Origin: Actinobacillus capsulatus DSM 19761
GTDB lineage: Bacteria; Pseudomonadota; Gammaproteobacteria; Enterobacterales; Pasteurellaceae
Assembly (NCBI RefSeq): GCF_000374285.1
Contig: NZ_KB893930.1
Span: forward strand, 1 to 64,000
DNA length: 64,000 bases
Reading direction: 5' to 3'
Shown: positions 1 through 9,882 of the stretch, in pieces
How the letters are laid out: each line of letters opens with the position of its first letter
How positions within the stretch are numbered: the first letter of the stretch is position 1
Notes under the pieces: model-generated
Databases searched by the model: none
Seen by the model: the letters and a program-made list of their open reading frames with translations, nothing else
Told to the model about the DNA's origin: nothing
Program-made: the position numbers and the translations under genes

Positions 1-92
1 TCTACCTGAATCCATCCCGAACTCAGAAGTAAAATGCTGTAACGCCGATGGTAGTGTGGGGTTTCCCCATGTGAGAGTAGGGCATCGCCAGA
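1..92 (+). rRNA. rrf: 5S ribosomal RNA, 3' part
   Basis: The window opens inside a 5S rRNA gene. The bases correspond to roughly the last three quarters of gammaproteobacterial 5S rRNA: the CCCGAACTCAGAAGT helix, the GCCGATGGTAGTGTGGGG stretch, the CCCCATGTGAGAGTAGGGCA arm and the closing CGCCAG. The 5' end and the 16S/23S genes lie outside the window. The operon therefore runs rightwards on the plus strand and stops at the hairpin that follows. Confidence 0.95.
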
Positions 93-105
93 TTGAATTA
101 AAGGG

Positions 106-140
106 AACCCTGTGGTTAGTGATAATCACAGGGTTTTTGT
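106..140 (+). terminator. Terminator of the rRNA operon
   Basis: A perfect 9-bp stem, AACCCTGTG (106-114) with CACAGGGTT (127-135), has a 12-nt loop and runs into a T-rich tract. It sits 14 bases after the 5S gene. Confidence 0.85.
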
Positions 141-337
141 TTTTGGGGTGAATTTGTTTTTAGCTCCAGCTCCAGCTTCATTTTTATCTTTATTCATCTT
201 CTCCTTTCTTTTTTTGCTTATTCAAACAACCTCCATTAGCGCATTTGCAAAATAGCAAGGGAATTTGACCGCTTGTTCGGGAAAAGCGATTTCATGCTAT
301 CATATTGTTTAGTATTTATTTTATTAACGGGAATATT

Positions 338-1180
338 ATGTCTTATGAGCCGATGCATGTTGTTCTATCAGCTGATCGCAAATATGCAGAACAAGTAATC
401 ACATTAATTAAGTCGATTTGTTTTTATGACACAAATGTCCATTTCTATTTAATTAATAAAGACCATTCTAATGAATGGTTTAAATCTTTAAACCAATATT
501 TAGCTTATTTTCAAAGTGACATTAATAATGTATCGGTTCAGGCTGATGTTTTTCAACAGTTGAAAACTACAGCACATGTGAGTGAGATCAGCTTCTATCG
601 TTGTTTGATTCCACAAGTTATTCATGCGGATAAGGTGCTGTATTTAGATAGTGATATTATTGTAAACGGTTCCTTAAGAGAACTGTATGATCACGATATT
701 AGCGATTACATGCTGGGCGCTGTTGAAGATTATATTCTGAGCAGCCGTTATTTTAAGCATTCGATATTAGACTGCTATCCTTACTTTAACTCGGGCGTGT
801 TATTACTCAATAATAAAAGATGGCGCGAAATTCCGAATTTACAACAAAAGTTGATGGAAACCATTGCACAATATAATCGTCAAGGTGGTGATTTAGGTGA
901 TCAAGATATTTTAAATATGCTATTTATGCATACTTGGTTACCTTTGCATCGAAAGTATAATTATCAGTTTGGTAATTACTATTACTTACAGCAATTAAAT
1001 CATTTTGAATTGTACTCGGAGATTATGGATATTAATGGGCAGCAGCCGTTAGTTATTCACTATAATTGTGCTTATAAACCATGGGTTGCCGGCTGTGAAA
1101 ATCAATTGGATATAGAACAACGCTATTGGTTCTTCCATCGTTTAGAGTGGGCCGAATTAATTCAATATCGTGGGGCATAA
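338..1180 (+). CDS. Family 8 glycosyltransferase (RfaJ/LgtC type)
   Basis: Probable retaining glycosyltransferase that moves a hexose from a UDP-sugar to a lipooligosaccharide or other surface glycan at the inner face of the cytoplasmic membrane. The metal-binding DSD triad is at residues 104-106 (LYLDSDIIVNG). The family's YFNSGVLLLN block is near residue 150 and the C-terminal H..x..KPW metal/acceptor motif (HYNCAYKPW) near residue 250. The length of 280 aa is normal for single-domain GT8 enzymes. I chose the ATG at 338 over a TTG at 305 because the GT8 fold starts directly after it. The gene stands alone between the rRNA operon and convergent cysI. Donor and acceptor sugars cannot be read from sequence. 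Confidence 0.85.
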   Translation: MSYEPMHVVLSADRKYAEQVITLIKSICFYDTNVHFYLINKDHSNEWFKSLNQYLAYFQSDINNVSVQADVFQQLKTTAHVSEISFYRCLIPQVIHADKVLYLDSDIIVNGSLRELYDHDISDYMLGAVEDYILSSRYFKHSILDCYPYFNSGVLLLNNKRWREIPNLQQKLMETIAQYNRQGGDLGDQDILNMLFMHTWLPLHRKYNYQFGNYYYLQQLNHFELYSEIMDINGQQPLVIHYNCAYKPWVAGCENQLDIEQRYWFFHRLEWAELIQYRGA

Positions 1181-1218
1181 AAAAGCGGTCAATCTGCCCT
1201 ACTTTACAGATTAACCGC
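1179..1218 (-). terminator. Terminator of cysJI, USS-type hairpin
   Basis: On the minus strand GCGGTTAATCTG pairs with CAGATTGACCGC (one mismatch) across a 10-nt loop and is followed by TTTTTT. It lies between convergent genes. The stem carries partial uptake-signal sequence (AAGCGGTC). Confidence 0.8.
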
Positions 1219-1242
1219 AAGGTGGTGTGTATACCACTAGGT

Positions 1243-3009
1243 TTAGATTATAGTTGTTGGAATAATTTTCGTTGCGTCCCAGAAATCAATGTGAGCATTG
1301 ACAACTGGGGCAATAATATTAGCGCGAATAACAAAGTCACCGAAAGCTTCGTTGTCTTGGCGCTCAGTTGCCCAACGGGCGACTAATTGGTCAAGTTCAT
1401 TCACGATTTCCGGTAAAGTAATATTTTCTTTATACAAGCGAGGAATACGCAAACCTGCACGATCGCCGCCGATATGTAGGTTATAACGTCCAATCGCTTT
1501 ACCAACTAAACCAATTTCCGCCAACATTGCTCGTCCGCAGCCATTTGGGCAGCCGGTGATACGGGTAATAATGCTTTCATCTGCAACATTGTGCTTACTC
1601 AAGACTTTATCGAGTTCGCTAATAAAGTCCGGTAATACCCGTTCTGCTTCCGCCATTGCCAATGGACAAGTCGGCAAGGATACGCAAGACATCGCATTCT
1701 CACGCAATTTTGAAATTTCTTGGATTAATCCGTATTGGCGAGCAATTGCTTCAATCTGTGCTTTATCTTGTTCCGCAACATTCGCTACGATCAGATTTTG
1801 ATTGGCAGTGATACGAAAATCGCCTTTATGTACTTTAGCGAGTTCTAGCACGCCTGTCATTAAAGGTTTTTCAGGTTTATCGGTAATACGACCACTTTCA
1901 ATGAATAAGGTTAAGTGCCAGTTATTATCAATGCCTTTAACCCAGCCGATACGATCGCCTCGTTCGGTGAATTCATACGGACGTGTCGGTTCGAATTTGA
2001 TATTCATACAACGTTCCACTTCCGCTCTAAAGCCGTCTAGTGTCATATTTTGTACGGTATAACGCACACGTGCATTTTTACGGTCGGAACGGTTACCGAA
2101 GTCTCGCTGGGTTTTGACTACGCCTTCGGCGGCGGCAAGCGTATGTTCCAATGGTACAAAGCCGAGTGAATAAGCGACATTTGGGTAAGTTTTGGTGTTA
2201 CCGTGTTCAAAGGATAATCCTCCGCCGACTAATACGTTAAAGCCGCATAGCTGCCTGTTCTCATCTTGAATCGCAATAAAGTTTAAATCGTTCGCATACA
2301 CATCTACATCGTTAAGCGGTGGAATAGCAACAGCGGTTTTGAATTTACGCGGTAGGAAGGTTTTACCGAGAATCGGTTCATCTTCGATTTTGAGTAAATC
2401 GTCCGAGCTTTCGACTTTTTTACCATCGATCCAAACATCTAAATAACCACGAGAACGAGGCAAGAGATGTTCTGAAATCTTTTTCGCAAACTCATAAGCT
2501 TGTTGGTGTAATTCGCTTTCAATTGGGTTTGAAGTACAAAGTACGTTACGATTCATATCGGCAGCGGTCGCAATTGAATCCAACCCGATGCTATGTAACA
2601 AACGGTGCATCGGTTGTAATTTGCCTTTTGGTACGCCGTGATATTGGAACGTTTGGCGATTAGTTAAACGAATCGATTGATAGCGGGTATGTTCACGGGC
2701 GAATTTATCAATCTCAATCCATTGATAAGGTTTGATAATACCGCCGGGTAAACGGCAGCGAAGTAACATAAATTTTAACGGCTCAAGTTTTTCTTCTAAA
2801 CGCTCGGCACGAATATCACGGTCGTCTTGTTCATACATACCGTGAAAGCGAATCAGTTGGAAATTATCGCCTTTAAAACCGCCGGTTAAACCGTCTTTTA
2901 AATCCTCTAAAATCGTGCCGCGTAAGAAATTACTGTCGGTTTTTAAACGCTCGTTGTCAGACAACGGTTTTTCTTGCCACTCTAAGCCTTTGGTTTTTTT
3001 ATCACTCAT
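1243..3009 (-). CDS. cysI: Sulfite reductase hemoprotein (beta) subunit
   Basis: Reduces sulfite to sulfide with six electrons passed from CysJ, the last step of assimilatory sulfate reduction before cysteine synthesis; cytoplasmic. The siroheme/[4Fe-4S] cysteines are visible as a C-x5-C pair ([10 protein letters not shown], about residue 430) and a C-x3-C pair (GCPNGCGRA, about residue 475). The length of 588 aa is slightly longer than E. coli CysI. I chose the ATG at 3009, which follows a GGAG site, over an upstream start 21 bases earlier. It is the second gene of a cysJI operon, 27 bases after cysJ. No cysH follows, so the PAPS-reductase step must be encoded elsewhere or be absent. Confidence 0.95.
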   Translation of the reverse strand: MSDKKTKGLEWQEKPLSDNERLKTDSNFLRGTILEDLKDGLTGGFKGDNFQLIRFHGMYEQDDRDIRAERLEEKLEPLKFMLLRCRLPGGIIKPYQWIEIDKFAREHTRYQSIRLTNRQTFQYHGVPKGKLQPMHRLLHSIGLDSIATAADMNRNVLCTSNPIESELHQQAYEFAKKISEHLLPRSRGYLDVWIDGKKVESSDDLLKIEDEPILGKTFLPRKFKTAVAIPPLNDVDVYANDLNFIAIQDENRQLCGFNVLVGGGLSFEHGNTKTYPNVAYSLGFVPLEHTLAAAEGVVKTQRDFGNRSDRKNARVRYTVQNMTLDGFRAEVERCMNIKFEPTRPYEFTERGDRIGWVKGIDNNWHLTLFIESGRITDKPEKPLMTGVLELAKVHKGDFRITANQNLIVANVAEQDKAQIEAIARQYGLIQEISKLRENAMSCVSLPTCPLAMAEAERVLPDFISELDKVLSKHNVADESIITRITGCPNGCGRAMLAEIGLVGKAIGRYNLHIGGDRAGLRIPRLYKENITLPEIVNELDQLVARWATERQDNEAFGDFVIRANIIAPVVNAHIDFWDATKIIPTTII

Positions 3010-3036
3010 TTTCTCACTCCTAAATTCCACTGATTT

Positions 3037-4848
3037 TTAATAAACATCACGTTGATAACGTTTTTCTTCACGTAAATTATCTAAATATTCTTCTGCTTCA
3101 TCCGCATTTAGATTGCCTTGCTGGGCGATAACGTCTAATAACGCTTGATTTACGTCCTTCGCCATACGGCTTGCATCGCCGCACACATAGAGATAAGCCC
3201 CTTGTTGTAGCCATTGCCATAGTGCCTCGGCTTCTTCACGGATTTTGTCTTGTACATAAATTTTTTGCTCCTGATCTCGTGACCATGCAAAACTGTATTT
3301 ATGCAGGAAGCCGTCTTTAGCAAATTGTTGCCATTCAGTTTGGTATAAGAAATCAGACGCAAAGTGTTGGTTACCAAAAATCAGCCAGTTTTTACCTTCT
3401 GCTTCATCGGCGGCACGTTGTTGTACAAAGGATCTGAACGGCGCGATACCGGTACCGGAGCCAATCATAATGATCGGTTTTGAGGAATCTTGCGGCAATT
3501 TGAAGTTGTCATTGTGTTCAACAAAGATCCGTACTTGTCCATCTTCTTCAACACGATCAGCTAAATAGCTGGAAGCACCGCCGGCACGTGCTTTGCCGTT
3601 ATAGTTGTAACGGACAACGCCAACACTGAGATGTACTTCTTCACCCACCTCAGCTTGTGCAGAGGAAATCGAATATAAACGAGGAGTTAACGGGCGCAGT
3701 AAAGCAATAAATTGCTCGGCAGAGAGGCTTGCTGGATATAGATTGATAACATCAACAAGCGGTGTGTTTTGCACAAAATTTTGCAATTGTTCACTGTCCG
3801 CTATAATCGCATTGAGTTCTGTATGATTAGCAAGGGCGGCATAATTCTTTACGAAAGCCGTTGTGTTTTGCGTAAGCTCAAATTGTGTTTGTAAAGCGGT
3901 GGCTAGCGGCAGTATTTTATCCTGTAGTGTTATCTGTTCTTCTGCAGCTAAGCCGAGAGTGGCTAGGATTTCATTGACTAATGCCGGATCATTTTCAAAG
4001 TAAACACCCAAAACATCGCCGGATTGGTAGCTCAAATCGGATCCGCTTAAATCAAATTCTAAATGACGTACATCTTTTTCTGCATCTTTTGCTGTGATAC
4101 GTTGGTTGGTGATAAGCGTTGCCGGAAATGGATTCGCTTTATTGTATTTTGATTGACTAGTTACGGTGGGAGCTCGGGACGCAGTTGGTGCTAAATTAAC
4201 CGCAGTGCTTTCGTTATTTTTGGCTTTAATGATTTCGACAATTTCATTGATCCACTGATCGGCGGTCGTTTGGAAGTCTAAATCGGCATCCACACGATCG
4301 AATAAGCGTGTTGCACCTAAGTCATAAAAACGTTGATCAAAGTCTTTGGCGGCTTGGCAGAAATTTGGGTAAGAAGAATCGCCTAGGCCTAATACGGCAA
4401 ATTGCAAGCGGTCTAATTTCGGTGCTTTTTTACCATTGAGCAGCTTTAACAACACCACGCCTTCTTCCGGCGTTTCGCCTTCGCCCTGTGTTGATGTGAC
4501 TAATAATACGAGCTTCTCATCGGCAATATTTTTCGCCTTATAGTCTTTTAATGAAATGCGAGCCACATTTACCCCTTCAGCGGTTAAGCGTTCGGCGAGT
4601 TTATCAGCAACGGATTTCGCATTGCCGGTTTGTGAAGCGGAAAGCACCGTCACTTTAAGTGGTTCCGTCGCCACCAAAGCGGTCAAATTTGACGGATTTT
4701 TTGCAAAATTTTCACTAATGCTATTTGTGCCTTGTGCCTTCGCCCAAGCGTAGCCGGATAGCCATGCCAGTTGCAAATGATCTAAATTTGCTAAAACTTG
4801 TACAGTTTCAGCGGATAAAGGTAATTCGCCTTTCGTCTCAACGCTCAT
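3037..4848 (-). CDS. cysJ: Sulfite reductase flavoprotein (alpha) subunit
   Basis: Takes electrons from NADPH through FAD and FMN and delivers them to CysI. The domain order is classic: an N-terminal flavodoxin (SASQTGNAKSVA near residue 70, LGLGDSSYPNFC near 150), an FAD-binding domain with RLYSISSA near 390, and an NADPH-binding ferredoxin-reductase domain (GSGTGIAPFRSFVQQR near 465, YVCGDASRMAKDV near 560). At 603 aa it is full length. It is the first gene of the operon, and the 268-bp gap upstream should hold its promoter. The N-terminal coding region contains an embedded uptake-signal-like stretch near 4677. Confidence 0.95.
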   Translation of the reverse strand: MSVETKGELPLSAETVQVLANLDHLQLAWLSGYAWAKAQGTNSISENFAKNPSNLTALVATEPLKVTVLSASQTGNAKSVADKLAERLTAEGVNVARISLKDYKAKNIADEKLVLLVTSTQGEGETPEEGVVLLKLLNGKKAPKLDRLQFAVLGLGDSSYPNFCQAAKDFDQRFYDLGATRLFDRVDADLDFQTTADQWINEIVEIIKAKNNESTAVNLAPTASRAPTVTSQSKYNKANPFPATLITNQRITAKDAEKDVRHLEFDLSGSDLSYQSGDVLGVYFENDPALVNEILATLGLAAEEQITLQDKILPLATALQTQFELTQNTTAFVKNYAALANHTELNAIIADSEQLQNFVQNTPLVDVINLYPASLSAEQFIALLRPLTPRLYSISSAQAEVGEEVHLSVGVVRYNYNGKARAGGASSYLADRVEEDGQVRIFVEHNDNFKLPQDSSKPIIMIGSGTGIAPFRSFVQQRAADEAEGKNWLIFGNQHFASDFLYQTEWQQFAKDGFLHKYSFAWSRDQEQKIYVQDKIREEAEALWQWLQQGAYLYVCGDASRMAKDVNQALLDVIAQQGNLNADEAEEYLDNLREEKRYQRDVY

Positions 4849-4863
4849 ATAAAATTCCCACGT

Positions 4864-4919
4864 TTAAAAATACTTCAATGGCGTATTTATAGAGTGATTT
4901 TGTTATTCTTAAAAATACT
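4864..4919 (-). promoter_or_regulatory. Candidate cysJ control region with direct repeats
   Basis: The 11-mer TTAAAAATACT occurs twice on the plus strand, at 4864-4874 and 4909-4919, 45 bases apart, just upstream of cysJ. Between them, on the minus strand, lies a good -10 (TATAAAT). The layout resembles an activator-dependent cysteine promoter, but CysB binding is only a guess. Confidence 0.35.
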
Positions 4920-5092
4920 AACAGGGCATAGTTTAGAGCAGAATGGAATATAGAATTTAAAATGTGGGCTTAGATCAAAGTTTATAAATGAATTTGTGAC
5001 GAGAGGAGAGAAAACGGTATGTTTTTATGCGTTTTCGGAATATTAGCAAAGATTTTGCTATTTGTTAGCGTGAAGACATTAAAGAAGAACAA

Positions 5093-5113
5093 TAGGGCGG
5101 AATTTACGCCCTA
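5093..5113 (-). terminator. Terminator of the zinc-ribbon gene
   Basis: TAGGGCG (5093-5099) and CGCCCTA (5107-5113) form a perfect 7-bp stem directly after the minus-strand stop at 5117. A moderately T-rich tract follows. Confidence 0.6.
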
Positions 5114-5116
5114 TAC

Positions 5117-5344
5117 TTAGTTAATTAGCCAAGCTACCGTGATAACAACCGCAAAGATACATAGCCAAAATAGCTGTACTTTTACATTTTTGCGGTTGAG
5201 CGCTTGATTGTGTAAGCGGCGTTGTTCCAATTTCTCACGATAAACGGCTAAGTCTGCTTCTTTAAATGAAAAACCGCAATGCGGACAAGCGATAACACTC
5301 TCGCTAATTTTGTGCCGACACTCTGGGCAACGTTGTAATGCCAT
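5117..5344 (-). CDS. Small zinc-ribbon membrane protein
   Basis: A 75-aa protein of unknown function. It starts with a zinc ribbon made of two CPxC knuckles (CPEC at residues 6-9, CPHC at 20-23), then a basic coiled stretch rich in R, Q and L (residues 32-52). One C-terminal transmembrane helix (about residues 55-73) follows, ending in LIN. This layout suggests a tail-anchored protein with the zinc ribbon in the cytoplasm. It lies alone between the cysJ promoter region and pepO. No function can be named from the sequence; related small zinc-ribbon proteins are common in Pasteurellaceae. Confidence 0.8.
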   Translation of the reverse strand: MALQRCPECRHKISESVIACPHCGFSFKEADLAVYREKLEQRRLHNQALNRKNVKVQLFWLCIFAVVITVAWLIN

Positions 5345-5358
5345 AACAGTTCCTTAAA

Positions 5359-5415
5359 ACAAGCGGTCGGATTTGGTTGATTTTTTGCAAAATTTTGCCA
5401 AAATCCGACCGCTTG
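5359..5415 (-). terminator. Inverted USS pair downstream of pepO
   Basis: ACAAGCGGTCGGATTT and AAATCCGACCGCTTG face each other across about 25 bases. The stem covers the uptake signal plus several flanking base pairs and is placed right after the pepO stop. Confidence 0.75.
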
Positions 5416-5418
5416 CGA

Positions 5419-7440
5419 TTACCAAATACGAATACGTTCCGCCTCATTGCGATACATTTTATCACCGGCTTTGGTACCGAATGCACGGTGGAAACCGCTG
5501 ATATTCAGTACCGGTGCATAAGCGCGGAACTGCCCCGGTGCGTGCGGATCGCTTTTCACTTGATGAGTAAGCGCTTGCACGGTCGCTTTATGGCGCCATG
5601 AACGCGTCCAGCTCATAAAGAAGCGTTGATCGCTAGTAAAGTTTTCAATCGTCGGGCTGATGCCGTGATCTTGTTCGTATAGTTTCAGTGCATCGTAAGC
5701 GATACTTAAACCACCTAAATCGGCAATATTTTCACCCAAGGTAAAACGCCCATTTACATGCACTTTTGGTGTGACTTCAAACTGATCGAATTGTGCGACT
5801 AATTTATCTGCCAAGGCTTCAAATTTTTTGCGATCGTCTGCCGTCCACCAATCTTTTAGATTGCCTTCGCCGTCAAATTTTGAACCGCTATCATCAAAGC
5901 CGTGGGTGATTTCATGGCCGATAATCGCCCCGATTGCGCCGAAATTGACCGCCGGATCCGCCTGTTGGCTATAAAGCGGCGCTTGTAAAATGCCAGCTGG
6001 GAACACAATACGGTTCATTAACGGGCTATAGGAAGCATTGACCACTTGCGGCAGCATTCCCCATTCATTTAAATCAACCGGTTTGCCGACTTTAGCAAGA
6101 TTATAGTCGTAACTCCATTTGGCAATTTGTTGCATATTGGCGTAGAGCGTACCGCCTTGTGCCACGGTTTTGAGGGTTAAGTTACTGTAGTCGCGCCATT
6201 TGTTCGGATAACCGACCTCGACAATAAATTTATCTAATTTAGCTTTCGCTTTTTGTTTGGTTTCCGTCGACATCCAGGCTAAGTTATCAATACGATGATG
6301 ATAGGCTTTGACTAAATATTGCGCCATTTCAAGCACATTGTTTTTTGCCGATTGCGGGAAGAATTCCGCCACATAAAACTGTGCAAATTCTTGTCCGAGC
6401 CAGCTATTTATCGTGGCTAAAGCACGTTTTTCTAACGGGCGTTGCTGTTTCTGACCTACTAATTTTTTGCCGTAAAACTCAAAACGAACATCATCCATTT
6501 CTTTGTTTAAGTAAGGGGCGTTATCCGATAAGGTACGGAATAATAAGTAGTCTTTAATTACCGCTAAGTTTTGCGGATTGATAAGTTGATCCAACGCTTG
6601 GAAATAACGAGGCTCATATAAAATTACCTCATCGGTTTCCACGCCAACCGCTTGCAAATACTGAGCTAAATCAATGTTTTTACTCAGTTTTTTCAGCTGT
6701 GCTATATTGGTTGGGTTGTAGCGTTTTTGGACGTCACGATCTTCCTCATTGGTAAACAATGTTTTCGCAATCGCTTTTTCGTAAGCGACAATCGCTTTCG
6801 CTTTTGCTGCTGGATTGGTGACTTTGGCATAGCCTAAAATCTGCTCAATGTAGTCTTGATACGATTTTAAGGTGGCACGATTTTCTGGTGTATCTTTTTG
6901 GAAGTAATCGTTGCTTAAACCTAAATCCACATTGCTTAAATAGACACCGTTTTGGCGGGAGTTTTTTAAGTGAGCGAATACTGACCAACCGAATAACACT
7001 TCGTTACCGGTTTTGGTTTCTTCAATCAAATAGCGTTTTAAATCGGCAAAAGTGTTGATCTGTTTGATTTTCTCAATATCTTTTGCAATCGGGGTAAGCC
7101 CTGCTTGCTCACGTGCATTTAAATCGGTATAGGTTTCATACACTGCTTTTAAACGTTGGGCTTTTGCATCATTTGCAAATTTCGGCTCGGAAATGACCGC
7201 TTGTAAGAATTTAATCGAACGTTGTTCATTCAATTCGTTTAACTCCGCTAACGTGCCCCATGAGGTTCTGTCTGCCGGAATTTGCGCTGCTGCAAGCCAT
7301 TTGCCGTTTACAAAACGATAAAAATCTTGTTGCGGGGCAACAGTATTATCCACGCCTTCCGTTAGGGTAGATTGATAAGTTGTACAACCGGCTAACCCAA
7401 GTGAAAGGGTTGCCAGACTCAATAAAAATTTTTTTGTCAT
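5419..7440 (-). CDS. pepO: M13-family metallopeptidase, lipoprotein
   Basis: Neprilysin-like zinc endopeptidase that cuts oligopeptides, here predicted to be anchored in the envelope. Residues 1-20 form a lipoprotein signal with a LAGC lipobox. The zinc site is HEITH at about residues 509-513 (preceded by GAIIG), with the third ligand in GENIADLGG near 570. The M13 C-terminus (AERIRIW) is present. Length is 673 aa, normal for the family. I chose the ATG at 7440; a TTG 12 bases upstream overlaps xylR. It begins 4 bases after the xylR stop, so the two genes are probably cotranscribed, although no link between PepO and xylose is known. Confidence 0.93.
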   Translation of the reverse strand: MTKKFLLSLATLSLGLAGCTTYQSTLTEGVDNTVAPQQDFYRFVNGKWLAAAQIPADRTSWGTLAELNELNEQRSIKFLQAVISEPKFANDAKAQRLKAVYETYTDLNAREQAGLTPIAKDIEKIKQINTFADLKRYLIEETKTGNEVLFGWSVFAHLKNSRQNGVYLSNVDLGLSNDYFQKDTPENRATLKSYQDYIEQILGYAKVTNPAAKAKAIVAYEKAIAKTLFTNEEDRDVQKRYNPTNIAQLKKLSKNIDLAQYLQAVGVETDEVILYEPRYFQALDQLINPQNLAVIKDYLLFRTLSDNAPYLNKEMDDVRFEFYGKKLVGQKQQRPLEKRALATINSWLGQEFAQFYVAEFFPQSAKNNVLEMAQYLVKAYHHRIDNLAWMSTETKQKAKAKLDKFIVEVGYPNKWRDYSNLTLKTVAQGGTLYANMQQIAKWSYDYNLAKVGKPVDLNEWGMLPQVVNASYSPLMNRIVFPAGILQAPLYSQQADPAVNFGAIGAIIGHEITHGFDDSGSKFDGEGNLKDWWTADDRKKFEALADKLVAQFDQFEVTPKVHVNGRFTLGENIADLGGLSIAYDALKLYEQDHGISPTIENFTSDQRFFMSWTRSWRHKATVQALTHQVKSDPHAPGQFRAYAPVLNISGFHRAFGTKAGDKMYRNEAERIRIW

Positions 7441-7444
7441 AGTT

Positions 7445-8626
7445 TTACTCAACTAAAATTTTGTAGTGGGATTCTCTAAATGCTTTCGGAGTATCCGCAT
7501 ATTCTTTTTTAAATACCGAATAGAAATAGGGTAAAGAAGGATAACCGCAAATTTCTGAAATTTCTTGGATCGAAATATCGGTAAATTGTAGCATATATTT
7601 TGCACGAGCTAATTTCTCTTCATGGATTACTTGATGGATAGTTTTATTTATTTCATCTTTAAAACGTTGTTCTAGATTAGAGCGAGAAATTCTTAAATGA
7701 TCCAGCACTTGTTCTACTTTAATACCTTGGCAAGCTCGATGTCGGATAAAATGCATAGCCTGAATAACCGATGGATCTTGTAAAGAGCGGTAATCCGTCG
7801 AACGTCTTTCTTCTATTTTTAGCGGAGGGATTAGAATCGGTTTTAATGAAACTGGTAGATGGTTTAGTTTGCGATAGAGTAACTTTGCTGCGTGGTAGCC
7901 AATTTGCGTTGTGCCTTGCGTAACGGAGGAAAGCGATACACGAGAGAGGTATTGAATAAGTTCTTCATTATCAATACCAATCACGCACAGTTGCTCTGGC
8001 ACAGCAATTTTGAGATGCTCGCAGGTTTGTAAAAGGTGTCTTGCTCTGGCATCCGTGACCGCAATAATCCCTGTATGAGAAGGTAAAGTTTGAAGCCATT
8101 CCCCTAACTTTGTTTGCAACTCAGCCCAATTATCGGAATGAGCTTTATCACCAACATAGCAATTGGGTTGATGTTCATATTTTTCCATCAATTGGATAAA
8201 AGCTTTTTGGCGTTCAATAGACCAATGCTTTTCTGTTTCGGCAGGATAACCATAAAAAGCAAACTGATTAATGCCTTTTTGCTTTAAATGAAGAAAAGCG
8301 GCTTCAACTAAAGCATAATTATCGGTAGCAACATAAGGTAGTTTTGGATAATAGTCAGGGTTCTGATATGAGCCCCCTACCGCAACAATCGGCACATCAA
8401 TATCTTTGAGTAACTCTACGGTTTCAGGATCATCAAAATCTGCGATAATCCCATCAATGGAGAGGCTTTCAATGGTATCTTTGTGATACACAAAATCGTC
8501 CTCTACAAAAATATCCCACGAACATTGTGATGCTTGGATAAATTGCCCAATCCCTTTCATTACACCACGATCATAAATTTTGTTAGCATTAAAAAGTAAG
8601 GCGATTTTGTAGTATTTTTCTACCAT
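7445..8626 (-). CDS. xylR: Xylose operon transcriptional activator
   Basis: Controls the xylose genes on both sides. The N-terminal ~275 residues look like a LacI/periplasmic-binding-protein sugar domain (DGIIADFDDPETVELL, ITDARARHLL-like loop, CVIGIDNEELIQYLSRVSLSSV). The last ~105 residues are an AraC-type double helix-turn-helix (ISRSNLEQRFKDE, ISEICGYPSLPYFYSVFKKEY). At 393 aa it matches E. coli XylR (392). It lies downstream of xylFGH on the same strand and 4 bases upstream of pepO. An inverted USS pair separates it from xylH. The neighbouring genes make the xylose assignment secure, although ligand binding is inferred. Confidence 0.95.
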   Translation of the reverse strand: MVEKYYKIALLFNANKIYDRGVMKGIGQFIQASQCSWDIFVEDDFVYHKDTIESLSIDGIIADFDDPETVELLKDIDVPIVAVGGSYQNPDYYPKLPYVATDNYALVEAAFLHLKQKGINQFAFYGYPAETEKHWSIERQKAFIQLMEKYEHQPNCYVGDKAHSDNWAELQTKLGEWLQTLPSHTGIIAVTDARARHLLQTCEHLKIAVPEQLCVIGIDNEELIQYLSRVSLSSVTQGTTQIGYHAAKLLYRKLNHLPVSLKPILIPPLKIEERRSTDYRSLQDPSVIQAMHFIRHRACQGIKVEQVLDHLRISRSNLEQRFKDEINKTIHQVIHEEKLARAKYMLQFTDISIQEISEICGYPSLPYFYSVFKKEYADTPKAFRESHYKILVE

Positions 8627-8688
8627 TTAGCCTCCAAAACCATTTGAAGTCTAACTATAAAAGAAAATGATATTTTTATCAAAAGCAG

Positions 8689-8745
8689 ACAAGCGGTCAC
8701 ATTCTCATCCTTTTTTGCAAAATATTCAAAAAAGATACCGCTTGT
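8689..8745 (-). repeat. Inverted pair of uptake signals between xylH and xylR
   Basis: ACAAGCGGT at 8689-8697 and ACCGCTTGT at 8737-8745 flank about 40 AT-rich bases. Complementarity hardly extends beyond the signals, so it may be only a weak terminator. Confidence 0.6.
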
Positions 8746-8751
8746 TTATAA

Positions 8752-9879
8752 TTATGCTTTTTTCTTACTTATTGTATCCACCCAAACCGCAAGCAGTAAA
8801 ATTGCACCTTTTACGATATATTGCCAGAAGGTTGGCACATCAAGCATACTCATTCCGTTATCCAGTAAGGCGATAATAAATGCCCCTATAACGACACCAT
8901 AAATTGTGCCTATACCACCGGCTAAACTTGCACCACCAATCACGCAAGCTGCAATCGCATCAAGCTCAGCATTTTGACCGGCTGACGGAGCTCCGGCACC
9001 CAGTCGGGAGCTTAAAATCAAACCTGCAATGGCAACTAATAATCCGTTTAGTGCGAAGATGGAGAGTTTCACTTTTTCAACCGCAATTCCAGAAAGGCGG
9101 GCGGCATCAATATTGCCACCAATCGCATAAACGTGGCGACCAAAGGCAGTTTTGCGAGCGAGAAATGTGCCTGCAATTGCTAATACTACTAATACCAATA
9201 CTGGGAATGGTACGCCACGGTAATCGTTGAGTAGGTAAATTGCCCCTAATACAATCATTGCTACAATGCTATATTTGATTGTATCTTTCGGCATAGACGG
9301 CACGGTTAAATTGAGTTTTTGTCTAGCTTTACGTTGGTAACTGTCCCAAACGATAAAGCAGAAAATACCGATTGTGCCTAAAATCATACCCACCATATCA
9401 GGCAAGTAACCTTGACCAATAGTGGTCATCTCTTCGCTGATAGGCGAAACAGTTGTGCCATTAGTGATACCCACCAAGATTCCACGAAACGCCAGCATAC
9501 CAGCAAGCGTGACAATAAAAGATGGCACTTTCTGATAAGCCACCCACCAGCCGTTCCAAGCTCCAATCATTAAACCTAAAATCAGTGTAACTGCAATGGT
9601 TAGAGGTAAAGGCCAGCCCCACCAAACATTACTGATTGCGGCAAATCCGCCAAGCAAGCCCATTAATGAGCCAACAGAGAGATCAATTTCTGCCGAAATA
9701 ATCACAAATACCATACCAATAGCAAGAATACCCGTAATGGAGGTTTGGCGTAAAAGATTCGAAATGTTTCTGGCACTTAAATAAGCACCATCAGTCGCAA
9801 TAGAGAAAAAGCTCATAATTACAATGATTGCAATCAGCATAATATAAACTTGCAAATTAATGGATTTTAACTTGTTCAT
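8752..9879 (-). CDS. xylH: D-xylose ABC transporter permease
   Basis: Integral membrane subunit of the high-affinity xylose importer, family of RbsC/XylH permeases. The 375-aa sequence is a series of hydrophobic helices. It holds the family block [20 protein letters not shown] near residue 60 and the cytoplasmic-loop signature [17 protein letters not shown] near residue 310. It starts 3 bases after the xylG stop with a strong AAGGAG site. It follows xylF and xylG in one operon and should pair with XylG as a homodimer. Confidence 0.96.
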   Translation of the reverse strand: MNKLKSINLQVYIMLIAIIVIMSFFSIATDGAYLSARNISNLLRQTSITGILAIGMVFVIISAEIDLSVGSLMGLLGGFAAISNVWWGWPLPLTIAVTLILGLMIGAWNGWWVAYQKVPSFIVTLAGMLAFRGILVGITNGTTVSPISEEMTTIGQGYLPDMVGMILGTIGIFCFIVWDSYQRKARQKLNLTVPSMPKDTIKYSIVAMIVLGAIYLLNDYRGVPFPVLVLVVLAIAGTFLARKTAFGRHVYAIGGNIDAARLSGIAVEKVKLSIFALNGLLVAIAGLILSSRLGAGAPSAGQNAELDAIAACVIGGASLAGGIGTIYGVVIGAFIIALLDNGMSMLDVPTFWQYIVKGAILLLAVWVDTISKKKA

Positions 9880-9882
9880 AAA

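Noticed and set aside
1126-2062. Several plus-strand frames opposite cysI
   Set aside because: cysI is complete with all cluster cysteines; these are antisense shadows.
5019-5120. 33-codon plus-strand frame with GAGAGGAGAG upstream and a hydrophobic start
   Set aside because: Possible, but it ends inside the terminator and stop of the opposite zinc-ribbon gene and has no match I recognise. Too weak to annotate.
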